In this document: in pieces, positions 1 through 14,647 of the stretch | How the letters are laid out: each line of letters starts with the position of its first letter | Position numbering within the stretch: the first letter of the stretch is position 1 | Assembly (NCBI GenBank): GCA_034687125.1 | Contig: JAQGBZ010000299.1 | Span: 1 to 64,000, forward strand | Length of the DNA: 64,000 bases | Direction: 5' to 3' | Source: Neelides folsomi | Taxonomy: Eukaryota > Arthropoda > Collembola > Neelipleona > Neelidae | Translations under genes and position numbers: made by a program | The notes under the pieces: model-generated | Told to the model about the DNA's origin: nothing | The model's database searches: none | What the model saw: the letters and a program-made list of their open reading frames with translations, nothing else

Positions 1-2293
1 TGAAATGACGTCATTACCGGCTCTACAATCCGTTTTACAATCAGATTTTCTACAATCCTGAAAAAGGAACCTCTCTAGTATCTAATCTTTGATTTATAAA
101 GGTGAGCAGCATCAAATCAGCCTGCAAGGTTAAAGGGAAAAGGAACTCTGTATGCATCTGAAGGATTGCATACAAAAAGACTTCTTAAATTCAAAAGATA
201 CTTATATTAAAACTTACTTTTGTTCGATAAGGTAAACTCACAATTAGATAAATTGAATTTGTAATGCAATCTCAAATGCTCTTATGAGTTTAATCAAAAA
301 TAATAATTAAAAATTAGAGTTAACGATGAACCTTCGGATGTTTACGCTGGCTCTTGCTGTGCAACAAAGTAAAACTACAAAGGAGAATAACAATAATTTT
401 ACCTTCTTAAAATAACAGAAAATTAAACATTATTTGGCTCTTGTTTCAACATAAAGTATAGTATAATATCGTTTTTCTTTTTGTTTGTGTTTTTAATAAA
501 TTCGTAAAAGTTAAAATGCTATTATCAGAGTTTCAGAGGGTTTATAGAAAACTAATATAAAGTCTGTCTGTATAAGGCCTATTATAAGTGTATTATTATG
601 CGGTCTTATCTAACAAACTATAAATATTTTACCGGATAGTTAAGTTGTATGAAAGTTTTAAAAATATTATTTAAAAAATAATTGTAATAGATCTAAATAA
701 TATATTGTACCTTCATTATATCAGAATTCAGAATTGTTGATTGTGGGGACGTTGAGAAGAAAATGAGAGTCGTGTGAAGATTAAAACGCCGACTGACTCA
801 CAATGGCAGACTCAATAGGTTAGATCAAAGGGAGTAATCGGGCTATTGATGAGACGGAACGAAGTGTTCGAATACACACGTAGAATTAAATGTTCATATA
901 AAGGTTTATGCATTTGACTCGCTATTCACCGTGAAATTCGACATTTGACACCCTTAAGAACAACAAGTGTCAGCAAGTTTGACAATCTTATAACAATAAC
1001 TACAAATGTAATACTCAAACTTACGCTATCAAAGATATCAATATCCATTTTGTCCTCATATTCACCCCTAGTCGTATTTATAAGTTTGCCAACTACTTAA
1101 ATACTCTTAAATACTTATAAGTTATAATGTACTTATTTACTTCAACTTACACACAGGAGACTTAAATACTAATAGTAGTTGACTTAAGACAAATATTTTT
1201 TTAGTAATTTCTAATTGATTCCCAGAAGGGCACTTCAACTCCTTAATTTCCTATTTTTGAATGAGTGTAATTTAGGAGTAATTTCATTCTAAGATAAATT
1301 TTTCTCAAAATTCTTTTACCAATTCTTGAAAAGTTGAATGATCAAGATACATGTAATATGCATGTTGGTATATTCACAGTTCCATAGGCATTTATGTACA
1401 AATTTATATAATTTTTGTTTATAAGTAGAGTTTTAGTTTGTAAGTTATGAATTTATCGATAATAATAATAATGGTAACATTATATTTATAATTGGCCTTG
1501 AATAGTTTGATCGTTTGTTAATTGAGTTTGTTAAGCGATTAAGCGATTTATGTCTTTGATTGCAATTCATTTATAGGAAACTGTTTTTTCTGCTGACGCC
1601 TCATTAATAATTATTCAAAATTACAGACAAAGGAGTTAAATGTGAAAATTTTTATTGGACAAGATAAACACTAAAGATAATTTTATGGTTTTACAATAAA
1701 AATGGCCATTTTCTATGTGTAATGCGCCTATGTGATTCATTAAATATGCTTTAGAGAAACATTAGAACTAACATCAAGTCTCAATGCAAGTTGTATTAAG
1801 TAGAGGTAACTTAATCTCTCAAGTTAACTTTTTACAAAAGTTTAAATTCTTATTCACACTTGCATGACTTTATGAACAAAATACTCGTATTGGTAATAAG
1901 GATCTTGGGAGATTTTGCTGCAAATACAAGATTTAACTTTTTTGAAGATATTTATTTCTATTTGTGTGCGATTTTTTGATCTTATACTTTGGCAAAGAAT
2001 ATTTATTGTTTATTAGTATAATATTTTTCGATCCATAGATGTATTATGATTTAGGGTTGTAATATTGTTCAATATGAATGACATTAATATAATAGAATGA
2101 AAAGAGAGTAATTTTAAAGATTTAAAATTTGAATAAAAGTGGAACAATTTATCAGTTTGTTTAGTCAAACTAATTATATAACAAAGAAAACAGTTTAATA
2201 ATTAAAAACATGAAATACAAATGAGTTTTTGAAAACTCGGGAAAGCCCTTGGACAACATGTGAGAACGTCCCTAACGTTCTATTAAAAAAGTT
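1..2293. other. Intergenic, no gene seen
   Basis: No open frame of useful length and no RNA gene recognised. It is AT-rich with many short A/T runs. One segment at about 735-975 is less AT-rich than its surroundings and is treated as a possible degenerate insertion in the findings. The right end is the 3' flank of the cathepsin B gene. Confidence 0.6.
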
Positions 2294-4629
2294 TTAAACT
2301 TTTGGGAGCCCAGCGGCAATTTGGCTTTCAATTCCGCATTCGTTGTGTCCTAAACGGATCTTGAAGAATCCACCATCACCTGGAATGGAAATGAATATAA
2401 TTTTCTAAAGATGTTTTAATTAATAAAGATGTTAATATTCTCCATTATAAATACTACATAGAGATTGGCAAATGAAAATACCCCAATCGTAGTTCCAAGA
2501 ATTAGCAATGAGCCAGTAAGGTGTTCCGTTCTCCTCTCCCCAACCCTATCCATTTCATTCAATTGCATTCAATGTTAAATAAAACTCTCAAAGAAGCAAT
2601 TCCCAACGCGTGTAGTCAAAACTTATCTGTTAATAATTATATTTAATACTTATTATAAACTTACGACAATTTTAACTGCATGGCCTCCAAGTTCGGATCC
2701 AGTTGTGTGATGGTAAACCCCTGAAGAATAAATTAAATGGTTATATTTGAATAAAGTTGGAATAAAGAACTTTTAAATAAAGTGTTTTAATTCTTAGAAT
2801 TTTTTAATGTTGGAAAGTTACATTGTTTTTTACAATGACTCACTAAATATTTATACCTGATTTGTAATTCGGAAAATCGGAGTAAACAGTAAATGCTGCT
2901 TCAAGTGGTCCATTCTTCATAATATCCATTTGGCTAAAAATTATATAAAATGTATGAAAAACATGAAGTTCTACGAATTCATTTTAAAATATGATGATTA
3001 ATGATATTTTTACATTTGTTGCGGATTTCTAGAAACTGAATAAGCCTTTCTTCCATAATGCAAATCCTGCGTGTAAGGAACTTTGTAAGAGCTTTCGCAC
3101 TTCTTCATACATTTTGGAGTGTCTCCTTCTTCTCCTGTGCAATTTGGTCTTGATCCGCTGGTGTGATGTTCACAAGGAGCAATTTCATATGGTTGACAGC
3201 CCTTGAAAACAATTTTATCATTAGTATTTATTGGTCCATTAAAGTTTAAGTAAACAATTTTCTAATTTAACCAGACATATTAAATCATTTAAATTACTTG
3301 GTTGGATCCATAAGGTCCTCCGGAGACAAGTCCCCTGTGAACCCAATATTCCCAAGCGGCAGCTGGGAATCCTCCGTTGCATCCCATTCCACAAGAACCA
3401 CAACAAGCAACTAAATTATCAGCAGAGAATCTAAAGAGATCTTTTCCTTTCGTCGCAATACACCATCGATCAGTCATAGCCTCAGTAGCAGCAAAAGCCT
3501 AACGAATTATTTAATTAAAATTAAATAATATTATGTGAAAATATTTATTAGATATCATCTTTTTTGTTGTTCGTTATTTTACATTAATTTTACTCTATTT
3601 TGATTTGTAAAGAAAAATGACTAAAAACGTAATTTAAGCATTACGCCTTTTCTTAACGACTCATAATCTTACAGATATCATTGTAATTCCAAAGGTGTAT
3701 CTTTATTTTTGCTTACTTTGTTCAATGAATACTGACAAGTAAAACAAACATTATTGTAATAGTTTTGATAAGTGAGACATTTGATAAGAGGAACTACAAA
3801 ATATGAAAAGTTATCTAATGACTTTTCTTTGCATCATTGGGAAATGTAGGAGTTATTTGATTAGTCGAATATCATTCAAATGAGGTCCTTCACCTCAAAC
3901 ACATATTGAATACTGATACATTGACTGATGGAATAAAGAACTATCTTTTTCTTACTAACATTTAAGATAACATTTAGGATTATACCTTCTTGTATATTAC
4001 TTACTTATGTTAAGTTATTTACATGTTTATTTTTGTGATCCAAACCAAAATAAATTTTTTTACCCAACAAGACCCACACGACCCTTGATCTCTCACTTCC
4101 TTGAGGGATGGACAATAAGGCCATTTGGCCCTCGAGTCGAATTCCTTTGGAACATAAAGCCCTTCGATTCTATGTCTTCTCTCTGGCAATTTATGATCTT
4201 TGGATTCTGGAAGGACTCCACAAAGTTTCTTAATGAATTTGATGTCAGTTTCTGGATGGAAGTTTTGTCCTGCCTGTAAAATAAAATTTAAATAATATAA
4301 CTATAATATGATAATCACTACATAATATTTAAAGAAATTATTTTCCATCTACCTTTAATTTAAAAAAAGTAAATTTGAAAAAACTAATTAAACATGTCAA
4401 AAATAGTAATATATTTGAACATTTAATATATATTTTATTCGACAAAATGAAATGAAAATTTTTTCCTTACAGTCCATAATGGATTGAGAGAATTGATGTG
4501 ATCGATCATTTCTTGTGACAAGGGATGAAGAGATTCTGCTTCTGGAGATTTGACAGGGAATTTCCATTCTTCCTCAGCTTTGACAGCTGAGAAGGCGAAG
4601 ACGCCAAGGAGGAACAAAATCGCCTTCAT
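2294..4629 (-). CDS. Cathepsin B-like cysteine protease (preproenzyme)
   Basis: Papain-family (C1A) lysosomal or secreted/gut protease of the cathepsin B type. Eight exons (4629-4471, 4273-4064, 3498-3298, 3201-3014, 2933-2857, 2720-2665, 2545-2482, 2379-2294) join in frame to 346 aa, the usual length for the family. A hydrophobic signal peptide covers residues 1-18, followed by the propeptide. The catalytic Cys is in QGSCGSCW (about C122), the catalytic His in GGHAV (about H292) and the Asn in ANSW (about N312). The occluding-loop pair CEHH (H202-H203), which gives cathepsin B its dipeptidyl-carboxypeptidase activity, is kept. All splice sites are GT-AG. The start is the first ATG, immediately before the signal peptide. 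A TATA-like motif lies about 85 bp upstream. The gene looks intact and active. Confidence 0.95.
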
Positions 4630-5828
4630 GGTTCAACTCAAGGGAAGCAACTGAAGCAGGAATGAGGATTAGGGATGATTTTATTCACTCACCCTTCCAC
4701 TTCTTTCTCCTTATAAATATTATATATGAAATAGTTCAAATGTTATCTTCTCCCTATGTGTATATGAGATGTATTGGGGCCATTCCACTTTTAGCCACCT
4801 GGTACAGAAATGAACTCTTTGAGGCTTATAAAATAACACACTATGTAATAACCAATAATTACAGGATATGTATAGAATATGACCTTAGACCCTAGATAAT
4901 ACGCACTAAAGTATTATGTAGTATGAAAATAACAAAATGCTTCTCTGCTTTCTTTTTGCTGTTTTGTCAAACTTAAACATATAAATACATGTTGATGATG
5001 AATGATAAAAGTAAACTATGTAAATGATGGTATGAGATCATTTAATTTTTTAAAACGCAAATACAAACGTAATTAGACAATTAGTGTCGAGTCATTAATC
5101 TAAATACATTTTACTCTATATTGGGCATTTAGAATGTGATGTGGATATTTTTATTTGTTAAATGCTCACTTTGCTCACAAAGGGAAAAACTTTCGTCAGA
5201 GTTGAAACTGTAATTTGAATTGAATCACTGAATCATCAATTTATTGTGCGTATTCATTTCATCGTCATTCGGCCCATTTAAAAGTTGATTCGTTATGACA
5301 AATACATTTTATAATATAAATATCCTTACCCTGATGATGAGTTTATTAGATTGAATAATCGTATGATTAGTTCAGAATTCACGAATATCAAATTAAAAAA
5401 TGAAAATTTTGTTTACAATAAATCATAATTAGGTATGTAAATTAATCATTTAAAGCGGTTTCTACAAGACTTTTTACTACCTAAAATAATTTTGGTCAAG
5501 TGAGTCAACCATTTTCTAAGAACTAAATAAGTAATTATATTTATCTTAACCACTAACTAAATGTCTCTAATTCTTTTTGAGCAATTAAATAATATTTTAT
5601 TTAGTAGATAATTTAACCAAGCTAGCCAAGAAAATTAATGTTGAATGACAAATCGATGGTAATGATAATAAATAAACAAGAAATTCAGAAACGGGTGTTA
5701 AATATTTATTACAAACATTTTGTAATTAAAATTTAAAAATCTTTTTAAGGAAATCTGATTCCAGCCCTAAATATCGGGATAACAGTAATTACATATTAAA
5801 CAAGTAAATAAATTATGAAAATCTTTTC
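4630..5828. other. Intergenic between cathepsin B and ABCE1
   Basis: AT-rich flank holding the cathepsin B 5' region and the ABCE1 3' region. Open frames on the plus strand near 4660-4890 have no start context, splice pattern or recognisable domain. I see nothing else. Confidence 0.6.
4709..4718 (-). promoter_or_regulatory. TATA-like box of the cathepsin B gene
   Basis: On the minus strand the segment reads ATTTATAAGG, about 85 bp upstream of the cathepsin B ATG. That leaves room for transcription to start about 30 bp downstream with a short 5' UTR. In DNA this AT-rich such a motif can occur by chance, so position is the main support. Confidence 0.3.
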
Positions 5829-8501
<2,673 letters not shown>

Positions 8502-9186
8502 CCTCACTTGTCTATCTTATTAAAATTTGAAGTTTGAAGGCTATTAGCAAATTAATAAGCACTTTAACTTGGAAAGGAGTGGAAAATTAAATTATTTTGA
8601 ATGGAGCAACGTGCTTCCTCATTCAACACTTCTCGATCCGCATCACATGAAGTAGAGAAGGGGAATAGAAACGAACAAAATATTTACATTCTTCTCATAT
8701 AGATGTCCCCACTATATTTTATCAATAAGCCCCAAATAAATAAAGACTTGAACTCGATTAAAACAAAGCATTGTAAAAAAGTATCTAAAATATGGATGCA
8801 TTAGAAAAGAACGTTTGTCCTCTTTCACATATTAAAATACAGTTGAAATTGCAGTTATTCCTGGTTTGTTAACGAATCTGTAAAATAAATATTATTAATT
8901 ATTTCAGCAGTAATAAAATAATACAAAATACTTGTTTCATATGAATTCATCTTTTATTTAACATTAAATATTTAGATATACAATATTTATTTAAAAAACA
9001 CATAACCAACTTAATTATGAATTTATGATATATCAAGTTTAACATTAACTCTTTGTGTTTTGCTGCTATATTTAAAAAAAATTTTAATATCATAAATTGC
9101 GATTAATTAAGATAAGTTTGCTAACAGTATGATGGGTATGATATTACATAGTTTTGTAAGTAAGATAAGCTTGTTCTTAATATTTT
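8502..9186. other. Intergenic between ABCE1 and GST
   Basis: Holds the ABCE1 5' flank and the GST 3' flank. It is AT-rich, and no gene, repeat or RNA was recognised. Confidence 0.6.
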
Positions 9187-10011
9187 TCAATGCTGAGGTA
9201 AAGGACGAGAGCGGATGTATTCGGCCACTCGAGGGATGGCAAAAATTCTTTTCCCGTGTTCTTTTATGTTCGGGTAAGTGTCAAGAAGCGTGGGAGCATT
9301 GAGCAGTTGACCAAACATTTCACCATAATGAGCAAGCACAATGTCACCCCAAGTTAATTTGTCACCGACGAGAAACTCGCGCATTTGTAGGTCTTTCTCA
9401 AACTTGGGCAAGAATTTTGGAACTTCTTCGATTCGAACACGATCTTTGATTGATTTGATCTTCTCGGGATCCTTATAACGGAAGTATTCAGAAAGTTCTG
9501 AAATTAATTAATTGTAAGTTACATTAATACGAGTAGTTTTTTTTCAAAGAAATGCGAAATGATACATGTAGAACTTATAAAATATCATGTAAAATTATTT
9601 AAATTTTTTAAACACACGGGAATATAAATCTTTGAGTGAATCCATATACTCGTCAATCTTTGCATCTTCAAATTCGTCTTTCCCATTGAGCCCAAATTTG
9701 TTTCCTACATATCTCGTGATGGCGAATGATTGACAAAGAATTTTTCCATCTTCTTCGTACACCGGCACCTGACCCCAAGGTTGTTCTAAAAATGATTTAA
9801 GTTTAACTTTAGTATTTAGACATTTTATAATAAAATTACTATACATTTGTTAGTTTAATGAGAATCCATTACTTCCTTTTTCTACTCCCCAATCCTTGAA
9901 TTCTATCCTGACGTCTTCAAAAGGTACGTTGACATAATGGAAAATAATCCGAGTTGGCTCGGCGAGTCCAGGGATGTTAAAGTAAGTCAACTTTGGTAAT
10001 TTTGAACACAT
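9187..10011 (-). CDS. Sigma-class glutathione S-transferase
   Basis: Cytosolic GST that conjugates glutathione to electrophiles or acts as a prostaglandin-D-synthase-like isomerase. Three exons (10011-9873, 9785-9618, 9497-9187) give 205 aa, the usual length. The thioredoxin-like domain opens with KLTYFNIPGLAEPTR, whose Tyr is the sigma-class catalytic residue. GQVPVYEEDG and QSFAITRY are the glutathione-site motifs. The helical C-terminal domain includes FLVGDKLTWGDIVLAHY. The exon 2 donor is the least certain join: cutting at 9618 gives DLYSQLSEYF, which keeps the frame and resembles the family. Arthropod sigma GSTs are often multicopy, but only one is seen here. Confidence 0.93.
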
Positions 10012-10911
10012 TGCACTTCCTCTTTAAAAAATTCTTTGTAATTTATAGGAATCTGTATGGAAGAAGAATTTCTTTCAACACCTTCAATATCTTATTGTGT
10101 AAAAATGTGAAGTGAAAATGGGATGAGTTTTAATCTTCGTTTCAAATGAGGAATTCTGACCTTGAAATAAAAACTTTGCTTTTTTCCCTTTAATTTGTCA
10201 GGATATGGGCATTTACATATATATATGAAATATGAGTAGAATCTACAGGTGTATAAAAGTGTATACAGTTGTATACCTATTGAATGGTTTTTGTGGGCTT
10301 ATTTGCAAAGATAACAAAAGAGGATGGGAAGGACACTCCACATGTCCTCCATTCCTTCAACAACTAAATTCTCCTACATTTATTATCTTGTTCGATAAAT
10401 TGGATAAGACTATTTTCATAGCTCTGGTGAGTCTTGTGGTAGGATTATTAAAACAACTTATATTGGTTACAAGATATTAATAATTTACTTTTTATAATAA
10501 GATTGATGGTCCTTAGTTGATAACCATTGAAAAGAAATTTGATTTATATGCTTATACTATAGAGCTTATTATTTAATTGGCCTGTTCCGGCTGTCGTTAT
10601 CAATGAAAAGATAAGTTTCATTGTTAACAAAAATGAAGATGTTGATTTTGTCTAAAATGAAATAATGGAATGAATAGAATAAAGTTTAGGAATAAATAGC
10701 GTTCACACGTTTATTTGTTATATCATAAATACTTATAACACTTTTACATTATTTAAATTCATGGTTGTATAACAATATAATGCAGTTAAATAATTTTTTA
10801 AATATATAAACTATACCATAGATAAATAACGACTATTTAAATATTGAAAAGAATAGTTCGTAACATTCTGTATATTCTCAATATAAATTATGTAGTTTCA
10901 TTAAAATGAAA
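10012..10911. other. Intergenic between GST and the SLC35G-like gene
   Basis: AT-rich. A plus-strand open frame at 10,232-10,480 has no splice or domain support. Nothing else was recognised. Confidence 0.6.
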
Positions 10912-12751
10912 CTATTTTAAAAGATATCTGAATCGAAGTTTCGAAGGATGAGCTTCCGGAAGCGTCGCAACGTATTTTCTCAAAGTAGTAATGAAAACTC
11001 CAGCGACAACAATCGACGCTCCGATAATGCTGTTTAAAAATTAAATTAATTTTAAATTATGTAAATCACAAAAACTGATTTTAGATGGATGGGAAGTACC
11101 GCAGAAGATTTTTTATTGTACCTGAATATATCTGGAATTCTTCTTAAAAATATGATTTGCCACGCGTATGCAAAAATTACTATGAAAGAACAAAATTATC
11201 ACAAAAAAGAAATTACCAAAATCAGCACAATATGAGGCTATATGTATATTTATATTATTTACGAGTATGAGTATAATGATAATTAATAAGGAGTTAATGA
11301 GATTAATATATTTAAAAGTAGAAGCATCTAGTTTTAAAAAAATAATTGAACTAACCATCACAAGTTCTAACAAGAGCGACTGGACCAGCAGCTTCGCACT
11401 TCAATGCCACAATAATTGCAATTTGTCCAATAAAGGTCAAACTCGTGAGCCCTGCAGTGATGAGCCAATGTTCAGAAGTTTCAGGGCCCTCGAGAACACC
11501 CGAATAATAAGCCACAACACCGTTCTCTATAGTTCCCCAAATACCAAAGGCGAGCATTGTACAAGTATAATGAACTTTCCTCAAACTTCTCAAACAAACG
11601 AATGACACGCAAGTAATAATCATACATCCAAGACCTAGCGCTGTTCCAATCTTTGAACCAAAAAATTAAATGTCATTTTAATCAAAATTTTTTATCTAAA
11701 ATCTGAATAAAGTAACACATGAACTAAACCGATATTATTACCAAACTTGATTACAAGTATGTATAATAAAAGTCTCACTTACAAGAGTTTGTTGGTCAAA
11801 TTCCTCAGCTCCGGTAAGAAGCGGAGGTCTAAAATACATTTAAAACTCTTTTGAACTTTTAGTTGTGAATTAATATTCCTTACTTAATTATAATTCCAAC
11901 TCCAAAGATAGTCATTATGGCCGTAATAATAGGAATAAATCCTGACGCCTCCCCTAGAAAGAAATAAGCAAAGATGGTGACAAAAACTGGTGTTGAGGAA
12001 GAAATGACAAGAGCGTCGCCAACTTCAAGGTAGTCGAGCGACATGAAGTGCATGAGCAGAGCATTGCATGTCAAAACGCTCCGAGCCTAATACAAAAATT
12101 GTTAAAAGTTATTCTTCCAAATATGGCAGTCAAATGAAATTTCAACCGCTTGGATGAAATTTGCTTACAACAAGGAGAAAAAATATTTTGAGTTTCGGAG
12201 GGTCAGAAAGTGGCGAAATGGCGTCAAAAACTTTCTCAGGTCGATCACCATAATATCTATGATAAACCATGAAAGGGATCGTGGGCCATAAAGCTCCTTG
12301 ATATCGCCAAAGAGAAATGGTCACTGGGCTATATCTGTAAATTAGGATTAAAACATGGTATTTAATTTTAAAACTATTAAAATTATTTAATTAAATCTGA
12401 ACTGAATTTGAACTGAATTATTTTTATTAAATTAATTATTAAATTAAAATTAATTTAAATATCTTACCGTCCTTTATAAAGTTTCACAATGAGGGCCGTG
12501 AGGGAGAAAACAAGCGAGGATTGAAGGGCCAAAAGAATCCCCCTGTATTTCTTCCATCTCGGGAGAACTTTTTCAGAGATTTCCGCCTTCACTTGCTCTT
12601 CGTCCGAATCCTCAAAGTCTGAAGAATAATCCGCTTCGGGTTTTTCATCAAATCCGAGTTTGGTCGCTCCGTAGGCGGGCGGTTTGGGAGCGGAGCCTCT
12701 TCGGTAGCCGGTGGGTCTTAGCAAGTTGTCAGTCGAGGGCGAGGAATCCAT
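10912..12751 (-). CDS. SLC35G/EamA-family membrane transporter
   Basis: Member of the drug/metabolite transporter superfamily, resembling SLC35G1 (TMEM20), with ten membrane helices expected. Seven exons (12751-12468, 12334-12169, 12086-11884, 11828-11783, 11650-11356, 11179-11122, 11029-10912) join in frame to 389 aa. The N-terminal tail of about 70 residues is cytosolic-looking and acidic (SSDFEDSDEEQ). Helices follow from about residue 78 (GILLALQSSLVFSLTALIV). EamA repeat features include VTISLWRYQGA and DALVISSSTPVFV. The last helix is IIGASIVVAGVFITTL and the tail is basic. An in-frame ATG 23 codons upstream (12,820) could give a longer N-terminus. MDSSPS is preferred because the extra residues are not typical. 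Substrate unknown. Confidence 0.88.
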
Positions 12752-13582
12752 CTCGCCTGGCCGACTCACCGTTAGCTCAGCTATGTTGAGGCGTATATGG
12801 AAAATGTAAGGAAATCTCACTCCAAGTCACTCAAGAGGAATGGGGGAAAACGCCTTTACATCTTTCCTCCCTTCATATTTACATCATCTTCATCATTTTT
12901 ATCCCTCCATAAATCTTAGAGATGAGCGATGTGGTGGATAATCAAAAACATTGTCATTTCGAGGAAGAACTACTAAACTACTAATCCATCATTTGTTTTC
13001 GATGAATAATATTTTTTCAATTCTGAATAAGCAATGGAACATTTTTCATAATGAACATTTTCTCCTGAAAATAATTCAAAACAAATTATGATATTTATTC
13101 AATTGCTTCTTTTCAATTATCTTTTGTTATCCTTCTTTACCAGCCAATTTTTTTTATAATGGATACTTTTTTATGTTCACCATAATTGTCTTTGTGTAAA
13201 TATCAATGTCCTTTCTTTAATTTTTAGTCCTCGGGTTAGTTTAACCTCAGTTTTAATTTCAATTATTTTTCTTGTATTTTTTATAAGCACAATTTTTTCA
13301 ATATTTTAATTCATTGATTGTTGACTTTATTAGTCAATAGATTATGTATTATAGGTATACACAAATTGATAGAATTTACGATATTTGTTGCAAAATATTT
13401 TTTGTGTTTATTTCAAAAAGATTGTAATAATGGAAGCATCAGATTTTCGATATTATGATTACATAATATGAAAAAATTGTGTATGATTTTAGAATTAATC
13501 AATGATGTAAAATATAAACTACAGTGTATTAATATAACTCATTTCTTTTTATTTTATTCTTCCTTATATGGATAATTTCTTC
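12752..13582. other. Intergenic between the SLC35G-like gene and CFAP418
   Basis: Contains the transporter's 5' flank and CFAP418's 3' flank. It is rich in poly-T and poly-A runs on both strands. No gene or ordered repeat was seen. Confidence 0.6.
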
Positions 13583-14316
13583 TTAATGCTTTCCACAAAC
13601 CCATTTCGTTCCTAAAATCACACGAAGGTCGGTCAGCTTACAAATTGAAACATTCTATATAAAGATTAAAAGTAATATAATTAATATGAACACCTCTAAA
13701 TAAACATTTTTCTCAATCATTATATTATGCAAGTATAAAGAATTGAAAAATGAAATTAGAAACTCATTAATATTACGTAACACTGGCAAGCATATGCCCT
13801 TGTTCCAAGTTTCCTTTGCAGTTTGGTTTTGAGTCGTTCAAAGTCAGGCATATTACTCCTCAAGAATAAATAATCAGTTCCAGGATCCCATTCATAATTC
13901 TCAAAATGACTAACCCGAAAGTCACATCGAACGCATTTTAAATTTTCGCAAGGTCTGGCCAACAAACGATCAATATTTAATGGTTTTAGAAATTAGAGTA
14001 TTATTAATCTGTCATTGATAAATATAATTCTTATCTAATATAATAATTCTTATTAAAAATACTTTTCTAATCCAGTTCGACTTGCTCCTTGTTCTTCAAA
14101 GCTCCCTGAGAGATAAACAGGGAAACACTTGGAAATTCCTTCAAATTCACATTTGACAATAGAAGAAACTCCATTGTTTTTAACTTCTGGTGAATCAAAT
14201 TCCTTGAGAAAGTCCTCAACTTCATCTGCTTCCTTTTTTCTTTTTTTCTTATTTTTCTTTTCTTTGCCACTTTGAAGTCCTTCAATTTCATTGAGAAGAT
14301 CCTCCACGTCAGACAT
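13583..14316 (-). CDS. CFAP418: CFAP418 (C8orf37) cilia-associated protein
   Basis: Homologue of a small protein found at the base of cilia and needed for vertebrate photoreceptor maintenance. Three exons (14316-14063, 13954-13777, 13654-13583) give 167 aa, against about 207 in human. The acidic/basic N-terminus (VEDLLNEIEGL, then a KKNKKKRKK run) leads to the diagnostic C-terminal domain: CENLKCVRCDFRV, YEWDPGTDYLFLRSNMPDF, GTRAYACQC, and the terminal KWVCGKH at the stop codon. The last exon encodes TDLRVILGTKWVCGKH. It is only 72 bp long and was found by matching the conserved end. In an arthropod it presumably serves ciliated sensory neurons or sperm. Confidence 0.9.
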
Positions 14317-14647
14317 GCTACGAAATTTTTATTTGTTGTCACAACTGAGTGAGCGTAACTACGGCCAAACATTAACATGGATTGTGATTACCCTTATTTA
14401 CTCATAGTGTCATAATGTAAGATCCAAATTGGATATTATCCTTTTACTAATATTTACTTATATGACAAATAATGCTAAAATCTATCTAAAAGTATGCAAG
14501 TACTAAATAAATTATTTTAGAAAATACATTTTATTTTTACAAGAACATCCCAATACTTGAAATACTCATATCATATAAAGTATGTTAAAATAAGATAAAT
14601 CGTGTATTAGTTATATTGGGGTATTATTACAGGATATGTATGTTGAT
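14317..14647. other. Short intergenic gap
   Basis: This 331-bp stretch separates the CFAP418 start from the stop of the upstream minus-strand F-box gene. It must hold the CFAP418 promoter and the F-box 3' UTR. No motif stands out. Confidence 0.55.

Noticed and set aside
4007-4279. 90-codon plus-strand open frame
   Set aside because: Antisense of cathepsin B exon 2, whose catalytic-Cys motif is unmistakable.
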